Positions 56,301 through 64,000 of a stretch of DNA of 64,000 nucleotides are shown here, one piece after another (the stretch's first letter is position 1; each line of letters begins with the position of its first letter). The position numbers and the translations under genes are program-made. The stretch spans positions 2,065,065-2,129,064 of the forward strand of contig CAJINV010000003.1 of the NCBI GenBank assembly GCA_905178155.1, in the 5' to 3' direction. Below the pieces are notes generated by a model, which was not told the origin of the DNA, did no database searches, and worked only from the letters and a program-made list of their open reading frames with translations. Origin of the DNA: Amoebophrya sp. A120 (lineage: Eukaryota; Sar; Dinophyceae; Syndiniales; Amoebophryaceae).

Positions 56301-56647
56301 GACAAAATCCATAACCTGTTTTCATGGACGTCATCCAAGGATTCCAAAAAAAAAAAATGTATAAAACTGAAAAAAAGCATTGCATGGCAGGCGCAATCGA
56401 TCTAGGAGTGATTATTTTATCTGACACTACAACATCCAACGCACAAAAAAAAGAACTCCTCAGTTTGTTATACCGTAAGTGCATATTCGCCCGCTGCGTT
56501 CGGTTTCATCTGCAAGACACGAGTTGACCGAGTCTCATCGAGAAACTCCTGCGTGGCCAGATCCAAGTTGGTGCCGGCGCTGGGACCTTGGTCCACGTCG
56601 AACTCGTGCTCGCTTTCATCTTCGCTATCGAAGTCGTGCTCGTCCAT
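53346..56647 (-). CDS. WW-like and B-box zinc-finger protein, probably ciliary
   Basis: Multi-exon gene: ATG at 56647, then 56647 to about 56478, 56314 to about 56190, about 56060-55780, about 55660-55330, 55147 to about 54950, about 54790-54310, about 54110-53720, and 53585-53346. Introns between the first five exons are GT-AG. Exon 2 reads DFVEYLGIELEFEPELTWVA, followed in exon 3 by YFHDLENDYYTLEHPLTQRY. This order (LGI-x-PELxWIAR, then a degenerate WW domain ending in HP and Tyr) is that of CEP164-type WW domains. The middle exons carry serial Cys/His clusters (CNQCLQSYCQGCFDNLHKF, CGNCEDYFCFTCFEAMHKKG, CDFCRDNFCLQCFWKCHFNG) like tandem B-boxes. The C-terminus is Lys/Glu-rich and helical. 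Proteins with this architecture are often centrosomal or axonemal; that is inference from the family. Confidence 0.72.
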
Positions 56648-57682
56648 CTTGTAGCACTACCCGCAGTCCTCAATGGAGGACGCACTACAAGAAGTTTCTC
56701 CGGACTGCTGGTGCGTTTCTCAACCCGCCGGCTGCTGCAGCTGATTCCCCCTGTACTCAGGCGAAATTTGCGCGTAATTTCAATGGCGGACTCATCTTGG
56801 AGAACCGCGAATGGAAGTTTGCTGCATTCGATCGAAAATTTATTAATATACTTTCACGGTCAATGCGAATACAGTCAGGGCATACGATTTTAGTTGTGCC
56901 GTAACCCTAAGCGTTTTGCAAGAGAAAATGAAGGCGAATGCCACGGAGATTCGAATGGGGAACGAATGCCCTCGACACACACACTGCAGTGGACGACCCG
57001 AGAAATTATGACTGAAGCGCGAGAAACTGATACGAGCACCGTCGATAACGATAGCGTACGAACCTGCGACATATTCGAAGTAGTATTTTGTTTAGTTGTT
57101 GTTCGAACATCAACGAGGTGGCGGAAAAGCCGTGGCCTCCGCTGCTGTGAAATCGTCTCACACTCCTCTCCTTCTCTCTCGAAAATTCAAATCATCGTAT
57201 CCTCGACACCTCTCTGTCTCTCATCTTGCCTCAGCGTGTGGGTCTCTTATACGCATCCGTCTGTGATCACTCTCTCTCTCACTCAAGCGAATTACGATTA
57301 TCTAAACGATGCTGTCTTCATGAAGCAGGGCAAGATGAACATTCTGTGTCATCAGTCGACGCGTTGAATGTATTTCATAGAGCGTCAGCAGAAAAATCAG
57401 TAGAGTGGGTGTAGCTTTCCATGTCGTAAAGAACGGGAAATACTTTGCGCGCTTCGGGATTGCGGGTCGTCCACACATTCATTTGTGTGAAAGCGAGGAT
57501 ATGATGATGTTGTTGTCGTGTGCATTTTGGAAAAGAGCCGAAATCTGATTTCTCACGTACTTGGGATCAAAATGGGGCTTCAACTTGTACGCTGTACTTG
57601 CAGCAGAGGTGTTCAACATGTATGGGCATGGTGTAAAGTAAGTATGAGACACTGTTTTTCCAGAGTCGCCAGGCTTAGCTCT
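56648..57682. other. Intergenic region
   Basis: About 1 kb, with TC-rich simple sequence around 57150-57290. No gene supported. Confidence 0.45.
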
Positions 57683-60600
57683 CTACCTCTTTGCCCGGGA
57701 CTTGCCAGCCGCTGCCATTGTCTGCCGCCTTTTCTTCTTGTTACGTGCTCTGCGGACACTGCTGCTAGACTCCGACTCTTCCTCGGGAGGGTGAAAATCG
57801 TCCTTGCTATCTTCCTCCTCGCTGACACTGGAAGCCGCTGCGAATTGACCAAATCGATTTCTAGCTTGCTTTGGCCGCGCAGCTGGTGGCTTAATAGCTT
57901 CGTTTTGTTTCTGATTTCGATTGTGATCTACTTCTTCTACTACATTATTGTCTTTCTTGTTCAGGTGATTCGTTGAAGAAGAAGAACTGCTGGCGGCTCC
58001 GGCTTTCGACGAGGCTGCGGCAGCCTGTCGCGGTCGTTTGTTGCTGTTTGTGTTCGAGCTGGAACTCGGACCGGATGGAAGCATGTTGTACTTTATTGCG
58101 TCAACATGGCTTATCGTGTGTCGTGGTCGACGTTTGGTGTCTTTCTTGCCGTTTGTGTTAGTCGAACTGGAACTCGGACCGGCTGGCTGCACGTTGTAGT
58201 TATTTATTGCGTGGTCAACATTGGTGCTGGTGTGCGCCTGCGCGGCTGGAAGCTGCACAATATTACCACCTACTCCGATCATCATCGACTGGTTTATTGA
58301 TTTAGTATTTCCATAATGATAATTCGACAGAAGAGTATTATTTTCCTCCGCTGGCTCTTGCGGTTGTTCCTGCTTCAAGGGCACGGGCTTCTTGACGCTC
58401 ATGATTCCAGTACCGTACCCGAAAAGCTGGCCGCGGGGCCATTCGTTCGGATCGCAATACTCGTAGCCCCAGTTGTAGTGGGAGAGCCACGAGTAGTCGT
58501 ACTCCAGCCACGCTCCGGCGTATACGTTGCGGCAATTCGGTACGTGTTGCTCTAGGTAGGCCATCATTTTCTCCTGCAAGAGCAGCCCGACTCCCTTTTG
58601 CGTTGCAGACGAGGCAATGTACTTGACGATGGCCCAGCCGCGCGCGTTCGCATTTTTGTTTGCGCCACGGGTGCTCGACAGACTCACCCCCACTTGGCTA
58701 ACCTTGTTGTACATGTTCTGCGGAGCAGCGACCACCCGGCGGGAGGAAGAGGATGAGGAGGATGCTGACGCCCCGACAATATTCTGCTGCTGCTGCTGGG
58801 CCATGAACATCATCTCCTGCGGAACGAACGGATTGTACACACCCGGCGGCGGATGCGGAGGTGGATGCAGTAGTCCGGGGCCGTAGAGGCCGTTTTGACG
58901 ACTAGAGAAGGGGTCATCATCTTCATCCGAGTTCTTATCCTCATCGTCCACGATCATCTCCAGTTGTTGGTTCATCTGTTCCACCATCCTTCGTCGCTCG
59001 CGCTCCACGCCCAATTTGTCCCGATAGGTGCCTCGTTGGTCTGGATCCAGTAGCGTCTTGTACTCCTCTTCAAACCCATTTTCCTCCAACAGCTTGAACA
59101 TCTGCTCCTCGGAAATCGTTGTCGTCAGTTGCAACGGGGGCGGGTCTTCCGGAGGCTTGGAGTGCTTCAGGATGAGCGTCCCGACCAGCTGCGGAATGCG
59201 GGTGTCGTCCTCGTCGTCCTCGTCGCTTGTTACCGATGAAGAGGAACTACTAGTACCCTCCTGCGGCTGCTGCTCGGGCTGGTTTTGATGTTGTTTCCTG
59301 GTTTTGAATTCGAACGCACAGAAGACTTGGCAGCGGACGCCGGAATCCAGCATATCCGGCCCCGCGGGATCCAAGGCCAGATGCATTTGTTTGTTCACCA
59401 CCGAGCACGTCTTCCTGCTATCCGTGCGGTCCACGCTCGCCAAGCGTTCCAGGGCGGTGTGGGGTCCGGACAAGTATCCCGCACCCTTGAACTGGGCCAG
59501 CAGCCGCGCGGCGTAGGTGTGCGAATCATTCTTGTTCTGCGTCAGCAAAACAACGTTCTCCAGAAGGATCTGCTGCATCCACTGGCACCGTGTCATCTCG
59601 TTTATGGGGTTCATCGCGGCCTGGGGTTCATCTTCACGCTGAAGGTCTTGTTCAAGTCCCTCAAGATACTCCTCGTCACTTTCTTCGTTACCAACGCGAT
59701 GTAGGGTGCCTTGTTTTTCCGCGTCGCTCTGCTGGATGTATTCTTGGACCGCCTCTTCGTCATACGCTTTTGGGTCTTGCGCGATCTGTGCGCTTCTCTC
59801 GCGCGCCAACGCCCGATGCATTTCCTGCGCAAACGTTCTGTCTTTATTGGTCACGAGATACACCACCAAGTCCCGGGTAAGCTCCGTGGACGCGTAAAAG
59901 GTGGTAATAATATTGCTCCAAAAGCACAAGGTCCGCGCCCATTCCAGCAGGGGGGGAAGCGCGCCCAACAGTTTGTACAGGTCGTGTCTAATGTACTTCT
60001 CGAGCAGTCGCAAATCCACCCGCGCATGGGCCGTGAGCAGCAGGTACTGCAGCGCGAGCAACTGGTTTCTGTATGTGTTCAGATTCTCGCCGCCGTGCGT
60101 GTCCGGCAGAAAAATGCCGGGTTGCCCCGGGACGATGTCAGAATCCAGGTGCATGCTCGTTTTGTTCACCAGCCAAGCACTCCCCAAAAAAGGCCGCTGG
60201 TCGCTTGCCGAAGAGCAGAGCCCGCGAAGTTTATTTCCTTTTGAAGTTGCCAGGGACGAGGCGGCATTATCTCCGTGCTGCTGCTGCGTGGATGAAGAAC
60301 TCTTGATATCATTTTTATGCTCCTGCTCCGACCGAGGACCGCCGGCGAAACTACAATTATCTTCTGCCCCCGCTGCACCAAGCAGCCCGCCGCGCTTGTT
60401 TCTGCCGCCCGCAGACGGATTTGCGGCAACGGCGGCGAGGGTCATTCGCCGACTGCGTCCGGTGGTTCCACTCCCGCTCGCACCCCCTCCCCTTCGAGAA
60501 TGCTTGGTCGGCACCGGAGCAGCCGTCCACGGGTTGTAGAGAAGCTCGTCCTTCACGTCCTTGACGTAGCAGTTGAAAGCATCAGAAACCTGCTCCTGGA

Positions 60601-61351
60601 TCATCTCGAACAAGCAGCTACGCTCCGCAATGGGTGTGGACATGGTCTCCACGATCATCTTCGTAGTTTTATTCGGTGCCGCGCGACGAGGACGACCGGC
60701 CTGCTGCTCAGGGTCGTGGTCCATATTTTGGCGTTGATCAAAGCCCGGTCGGTGCTGTTGCTGCTTCGTGAGTTCCTTGGACGTGCGGGACAAAACCGCC
60801 TGGGACAGATTCTTTCCTGCAAAAACGCCGTTGGTGCCGTGGGCCCCGAGATCCCGGACGAATTTGTCAAATCCGCCTTCCAAGCAGTACACATTGGTCT
60901 CGTTCCCACTGTCCTTGCCCCGGGCCTTTTGAAACAGGTTGGCAATGTGGGACGCCACTTCGCACCCGTCCCGACTGTGGCCGTAGACCACGACGGCGCC
61001 CTTCGCCTGCTTCGCTTTGACCTCCTTGGAAAGAAAACTCTTCTCCCAGCCCGAGGACGCACGGGGCATGTTCACGGCGTTGCGAATGTGCGCCTCCGCG
61101 TACTGCTCTGGCTTCCGCACGTCGATCAGCAGGACCTCGGGGTTGGTCGGGCTGGTAGCGGTCTGCGTCGTCACAATGCAGTTCTTCTTGGTTTTCTTGC
61201 TGGTTTGCGAGTGGTCGCGCTCGAAAAACAACGACACGAGGTGCCCGGGGGCCAACCATGCGAAGTTCTCCTGAATGCTGCTGTCATGCTTCCGGTACCG
61301 CCGCGCCGACGGGATCGAAGTAGTCGCTAATTCCGTGGGTGTCAATATCAT
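57683..61351 (-). CDS. Rhodanese-like domain protein with long disordered tail, 1222 aa
   Basis: Single uninterrupted frame. Residues about 70-170 form a rhodanese-like fold: LLIDVRKPEQYAEAHIRNAV (the IDVR and HI-NAVN signature), then GAVVVYGHSRDGCEVASHIA. The catalytic loop normally reads Tyr-Cys-x-x-Gly-x-Arg; here the Cys position is Gly, so sulphurtransferase activity is unlikely and a binding role is more probable. Residues about 440-560 and 620-730 are helical with Trp/Leu-rich segments of unknown fold. A region near 930-1010 (YIASSATQKGVGLLLQEKMM and WLEYDYSWLSHYNWGYEYCD) looks globular, but I do not recognise it. The rest is Ser, Asn, Gln and Pro-rich with an Arg/Lys-rich nuclear-type end (RRARNKKKRRQTMAAAGKSR). 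Function unknown. Confidence 0.7.
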   Translation of the reverse strand: MILTPTELATTSIPSARRYRKHDSSIQENFAWLAPGHLVSLFFERDHSQTSKKTKKNCIVTTQTATSPTNPEVLLIDVRKPEQYAEAHIRNAVNMPRASSGWEKSFLSKEVKAKQAKGAVVVYGHSRDGCEVASHIANLFQKARGKDSGNETNVYCLEGGFDKFVRDLGAHGTNGVFAGKNLSQAVLSRTSKELTKQQQHRPGFDQRQNMDHDPEQQAGRPRRAAPNKTTKMIVETMSTPIAERSCLFEMIQEQVSDAFNCYVKDVKDELLYNPWTAAPVPTKHSRRGGGASGSGTTGRSRRMTLAAVAANPSAGGRNKRGGLLGAAGAEDNCSFAGGPRSEQEHKNDIKSSSSTQQQHGDNAASSLATSKGNKLRGLCSSASDQRPFLGSAWLVNKTSMHLDSDIVPGQPGIFLPDTHGGENLNTYRNQLLALQYLLLTAHARVDLRLLEKYIRHDLYKLLGALPPLLEWARTLCFWSNIITTFYASTELTRDLVVYLVTNKDRTFAQEMHRALARERSAQIAQDPKAYDEEAVQEYIQQSDAEKQGTLHRVGNEESDEEYLEGLEQDLQREDEPQAAMNPINEMTRCQWMQQILLENVVLLTQNKNDSHTYAARLLAQFKGAGYLSGPHTALERLASVDRTDSRKTCSVVNKQMHLALDPAGPDMLDSGVRCQVFCAFEFKTRKQHQNQPEQQPQEGTSSSSSSVTSDEDDEDDTRIPQLVGTLILKHSKPPEDPPPLQLTTTISEEQMFKLLEENGFEEEYKTLLDPDQRGTYRDKLGVERERRRMVEQMNQQLEMIVDDEDKNSDEDDDPFSSRQNGLYGPGLLHPPPHPPPGVYNPFVPQEMMFMAQQQQQNIVGASASSSSSSSRRVVAAPQNMYNKVSQVGVSLSSTRGANKNANARGWAIVKYIASSATQKGVGLLLQEKMMAYLEQHVPNCRNVYAGAWLEYDYSWLSHYNWGYEYCDPNEWPRGQLFGYGTGIMSVKKPVPLKQEQPQEPAEENNTLLSNYHYGNTKSINQSMMIGVGGNIVQLPAAQAHTSTNVDHAINNYNVQPAGPSSSSTNTNGKKDTKRRPRHTISHVDAIKYNMLPSGPSSSSNTNSNKRPRQAAAASSKAGAASSSSSSTNHLNKKDNNVVEEVDHNRNQKQNEAIKPPAARPKQARNRFGQFAAASSVSEEEDSKDDFHPPEEESESSSSVRRARNKKKRRQTMAAAGKSRAKR

Positions 61352-62043
61352 CCTGTCAATTTTCCAATTGCTTTTCTTTTACTTGAAAGCTGGTAAGTGT
61401 CTTCATCAGGAGAGATGAGACATGCTTATTGCGCACGCGGCGGAAACTGAAAAACACTCCTCATCGAGGACAATGTGAGCCGATACAAGCGAAAAGTGGA
61501 TATTCAGATTGTTGAAACGATCAAAAAAACTTTTTTCCGGCCTTAGGTGTCGCAGTCGCTGTTGTGTTTGTAGTAGTTGGCTCGCTATCGATTAATCGAA
61601 GTAATTTACCGGCACGCATGCTTGATCGACTTCTCTGTGGAGTCTGTGAATGTGCAGAGAAGACCTGTACTACGGAAAAGAACTAGAACTGTGCAGAAAA
61701 AACTTTTCTCTTTTCAAAATTATAGCTCCGGTTTGAAAACTCAGATCTCAGCCCAGTTGAAAGTTGAACGAATAAAGCGATGTCATTGAATTTCAACATG
61801 CCAAGATCTTGCTCTGGACCGGGCTGCAACTGCCACAGAGAGCTGTAGCGAAAGAGAAATCCGTGGCTCTTCAGTCGAAGCTTTGCTTCTGACTTGTTGA
61901 TTTTCCTCGTTCACTTGATTTCTTGTTCTTCTTTAGCAAAATGAGAATATGCGAGGACCTTTCTGAACCGTCACAATTCATTGAGTGTTGATGTGTGTAG
62001 TGACTCTACGACTTTATATTCAGTTTGACTTTGAGCGATTCTT
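61352..62043. other. Intergenic region
   Basis: About 690 bp, AT-rich, no feature recognised. Confidence 0.45.
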
Positions 62044-63894
62044 TTAGCACTCCACAAGAGAAAACGACGTGTGGCTACGGGCGTCCGTCAGGGTCGCGTA
62101 GCGCTTTGGCCACTGCTTCAAGAACGACAACACACCGCCCGTTGGCTTTCCAAAAACCGCACAAATCCGCTTCCACTCCGGATCGCCACCGATGCAGGAG
62201 AGAGCCACTCGACCGTGTTGCCCGACTTCCATCAGAAGAACGTGAGCGAGCTGATCCGTGAGGGATTGCGCTTCGGCATCCCAGGGCTTCGCGGTCGTGG
62301 ACGAACTTGTCATCGCCAGAACAGAGCGCGAGGGCTGGAAAGGTGGAATTTGTTGGTCCTTCTTCGTGGCCAACGAGTTCCCGACGAGCTGCTTTTCCTT
62401 CCTGGCCAGGATGGTCTGTCGGATCCGCGCGGCACTGTCCGTCGAGGAGGAGGGTGTAGAATTGACACCGACTGCGCCGTCGCCTGCGGGAATGTACCGT
62501 ACATAGGAAGTGCCATCCTGAATGTGCTTGAGCAACTCATAGCGGTCAGGAAAAAAATTCAAAAATCCCCTGATGCCGCCCACCGGTTCACCGAAAAAAG
62601 CGACAATCCTCCTCCACTCCTCATCGCTACTAATTGCGGACACGGTTAGCAGCGCTATGTTCGCGGTGTTCCCCAGCACTCCGGGCCCGTTCGCAGCAAG
62701 TAGATACTGGATTAGCCTGTCCGTCAACATCTGGGCCTCATTCCACCACACCCCTTTCTTGGTACCAAATTTGCAAGCGCTGGATGGTCGGAAGTCGAAA
62801 GCGGGAAAGGCGGCTCCCTTCAAAACGCGCTTGTCCGGTGGCGCCCTGGCATCAACCGCCGCCTTGATCTTCGCGAATGTGTCGGGTTGCCGGCCGACCA
62901 GCTGCACGACGGTGTGGCTCAGCATGTTCGTGAACACTTCATACCGTGTGGGAAAGAGCTCGACGAAACCCAGGGCGGGCGAGGAACTGGCTTTCCCGGT
63001 GGGCTTATTTCCCCACTTCTTCACAAGCTGCTTGTACTCAGCGTCTCCCCCTATCGAGGACAGTGCGATGGGCTGGGCTGGGTCTGCTGAAGCAAAAAGA
63101 CGCAGGAGGACGCTGTCGGCCTTTCTCTGCGCATGCCTTGGCCAGACGCACTCTGTGGAGGGCTCGAAGGAACGAACCCCAGCGCCCGCCTCGGATGCAT
63201 CATCCGCCGAGGAGTCTCCTTCTGTTTCATCTCTTTGCTCATCCATGAAGAGCTCACACAGCTCGGCGCTTTCCCTCCACTCTTCCCCATGTACTGGCAC
63301 GACGTGGGTCTTGACGAAAAAAACAAGGATCCCGTCGTAAGTATTTTGCTCGGGATGCACGTCGAGAAGAACCCGGCACGCAGGTAGTAGCAAATGCAAT
63401 AGCTTCACAGGAAGGCCGACTTGCCGCAGCCACTGCTTCTTACGCTCTTCCGCTTCCTTTTTCAAGCCCTGCGCCTGCCGGAGCGCGAACATGGTAACGT
63501 GGTCGCTGTGCAGCTGGGAAGTGCAACTACTAGAGCGCGACGGCTGCGACGTGTCCACTATCACCGCCCGACGTGCTTCACTCTTATCCCGTAGCCTCAC
63601 CACCAACTTTCTCCTTTGCTCCGCGGCGGCACCAGTGCCGACGCAACGCGCTATTGTGTCCGAGTTCACAACGGAGAGACGGACCTCGTCATCTTCGATC
63701 GTGTTGATTAATTCCCGCACACTGACCAACAACGCATATTCTGCGTCCTTCAGCGATCCGCGGCTGTCCATCACCATCATATTTAACTGCTTGAGATTTA
63801 AACGCGTGCTGTCCAAAAGTTCGCGGCACGCAGTCGCAGCGCCGTTCTCGCGGAGTATAAGCTCTGCCGCCTTTCGCAGTTTTACCAATGCCAT
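62044..63894 (-). CDS. Protein with three tandem helical repeats, 616 aa
   Basis: The frame is open from beyond 63945; the first good ATG is at 63894 (MALVKLRKAAELILRENGAA), and the protein may be N-terminally incomplete. Three repeats of about 85-110 residues occur in the second two-thirds. Each has an Asp/Glu-Ala-x3-Leu-x-Asp-like helix, a Ser-x-Ile-Gly/Ser-x-Asp-x-Glu-(Tyr/Trp) segment (ALSSIGGDAEYKQLVKKWGN, VSAISSDEEWRRIVAFFGEP, ALSCIGGDPEWKRICAVFGK), then (F/L)-x2-FP-x-RYE-x(L/V). The shape (short helices, a (F/L)-G, then Phe-Leu near Pro-x-Arg-Tyr) resembles LOTUS/OST-HTH winged helices, which bind RNA or Vasa helicase, but the match is only by eye. The N-terminal 300 residues are helical with no recognised domain. 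Confidence 0.6.
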   Translation of the reverse strand: MALVKLRKAAELILRENGAATACRELLDSTRLNLKQLNMMVMDSRGSLKDAEYALLVSVRELINTIEDDEVRLSVVNSDTIARCVGTGAAAEQRRKLVVRLRDKSEARRAVIVDTSQPSRSSSCTSQLHSDHVTMFALRQAQGLKKEAEERKKQWLRQVGLPVKLLHLLLPACRVLLDVHPEQNTYDGILVFFVKTHVVPVHGEEWRESAELCELFMDEQRDETEGDSSADDASEAGAGVRSFEPSTECVWPRHAQRKADSVLLRLFASADPAQPIALSSIGGDAEYKQLVKKWGNKPTGKASSSPALGFVELFPTRYEVFTNMLSHTVVQLVGRQPDTFAKIKAAVDARAPPDKRVLKGAAFPAFDFRPSSACKFGTKKGVWWNEAQMLTDRLIQYLLAANGPGVLGNTANIALLTVSAISSDEEWRRIVAFFGEPVGGIRGFLNFFPDRYELLKHIQDGTSYVRYIPAGDGAVGVNSTPSSSTDSAARIRQTILARKEKQLVGNSLATKKDQQIPPFQPSRSVLAMTSSSTTAKPWDAEAQSLTDQLAHVLLMEVGQHGRVALSCIGGDPEWKRICAVFGKPTGGVLSFLKQWPKRYATLTDARSHTSFSLVEC

Positions 63895-64000
63895 CTCGAC
63901 GCTTGGGCTCCCTGGAGATCTCACACCGCCCTGTCCGCGCGACACTATCTCATAATGGTAGTGCAGGGTGAGGCCCTCGAGAGCGGCCCGGGGAGGAGCT

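Noticed and set aside
57241-57262. Sequence resembling a transposase-adapter end (TCTCTTATACGCATC)
   Set aside because: It differs from the common library adapter and is embedded in continuous TC-rich sequence, so coincidence is more likely than contamination.
1-64000. CRISPR arrays, operons with ribosome binding sites, or prokaryotic promoters
   Set aside because: The window is eukaryotic. The repeats are dispersed TIR elements inside introns, not regularly spaced arrays.
1-64000. tRNA, rRNA and spliced-leader genes
   Set aside because: I looked for cloverleaf-like cores and conserved rRNA blocks by eye and saw none. A covariance-model search could still find one that I missed.

Overview
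This window looks like nuclear DNA of a flagellated protist, most plausibly a dinoflagellate-related alveolate. The introns described below closely resemble the introner elements I recall being reported from the parasitic syndinian Amoebophrya; that assignment is inference, not a database result. It is not prokaryotic: genes carry GT-AG introns, and the recognisable products include an intraflagellar-transport protein (IFT144/WDR19), a tubulin tyrosine ligase-like enzyme, an axonemal dynein light-chain-like protein, a mitochondrial carrier and phosphoseryl-tRNA(Sec) kinase.

Every gene I can support lies on the minus strand, so the window reads right to left as one unidirectional array. From the right: a three-repeat protein (62.0-63.9 kb), a rhodanese-like protein (57.7-61.4), a WW/B-box zinc-finger protein (53.3-56.6), IFT144 (46.1-51.9), a GC-rich island without a convincing gene (44.0-45.5), a mitochondrial carrier (42.3-43.4), a Trp/Gln-rich 539-aa protein (39.6-41.4), a small two-exon gene (39.0-39.4), a TTLL enzyme (32.5-38.8), an AT-rich gap with a perfect palindrome (30.6-32.5), a Ser-rich coiled-coil protein (28.7-30.6), a 344-aa secreted protein split by nine introners (24.5-28.1), two small terminal-exon relics (23.5-24.3), a membrane-anchored cupin/JmjC protein (18.1-22.8), a 2437-aa helical membrane protein (9.3-17.1), a Cys-rich receptor-like protein (5.9-8.9), PSTK (4.0-5.2), an axonemal light-chain-like protein (1.3-3.7), and a coiled-coil reading frame broken by one TAG at the left edge.

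The most interesting content is a set of about 16 short (about 0.17-0.38 kb) introner-like elements, confined to four of these genes. Most begin TAT and end ATA, carry terminal inverted repeats of 17-50 bp in at least four sequence families, and are flanked by a 5-bp direct repeat (nine perfect, three with one mismatch). Removing the element plus one copy of the repeat restores the reading frame at every well-defined site. The resulting intron ends are not GT-AG. Ordinary GT-AG introns, some only 38-55 nt, occur in the same genes. In one 0.34-kb coding region there are nine elements, two of them separated by just 7 bp.

Four genes in 64 kb (dynein light chain-like, TTLL, IFT144, WW/B-box) point to cilium or axoneme functions. 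PSTK implies a selenocysteine pathway. The remaining large proteins are low-complexity, helical or secreted, and I could not assign functions to them.
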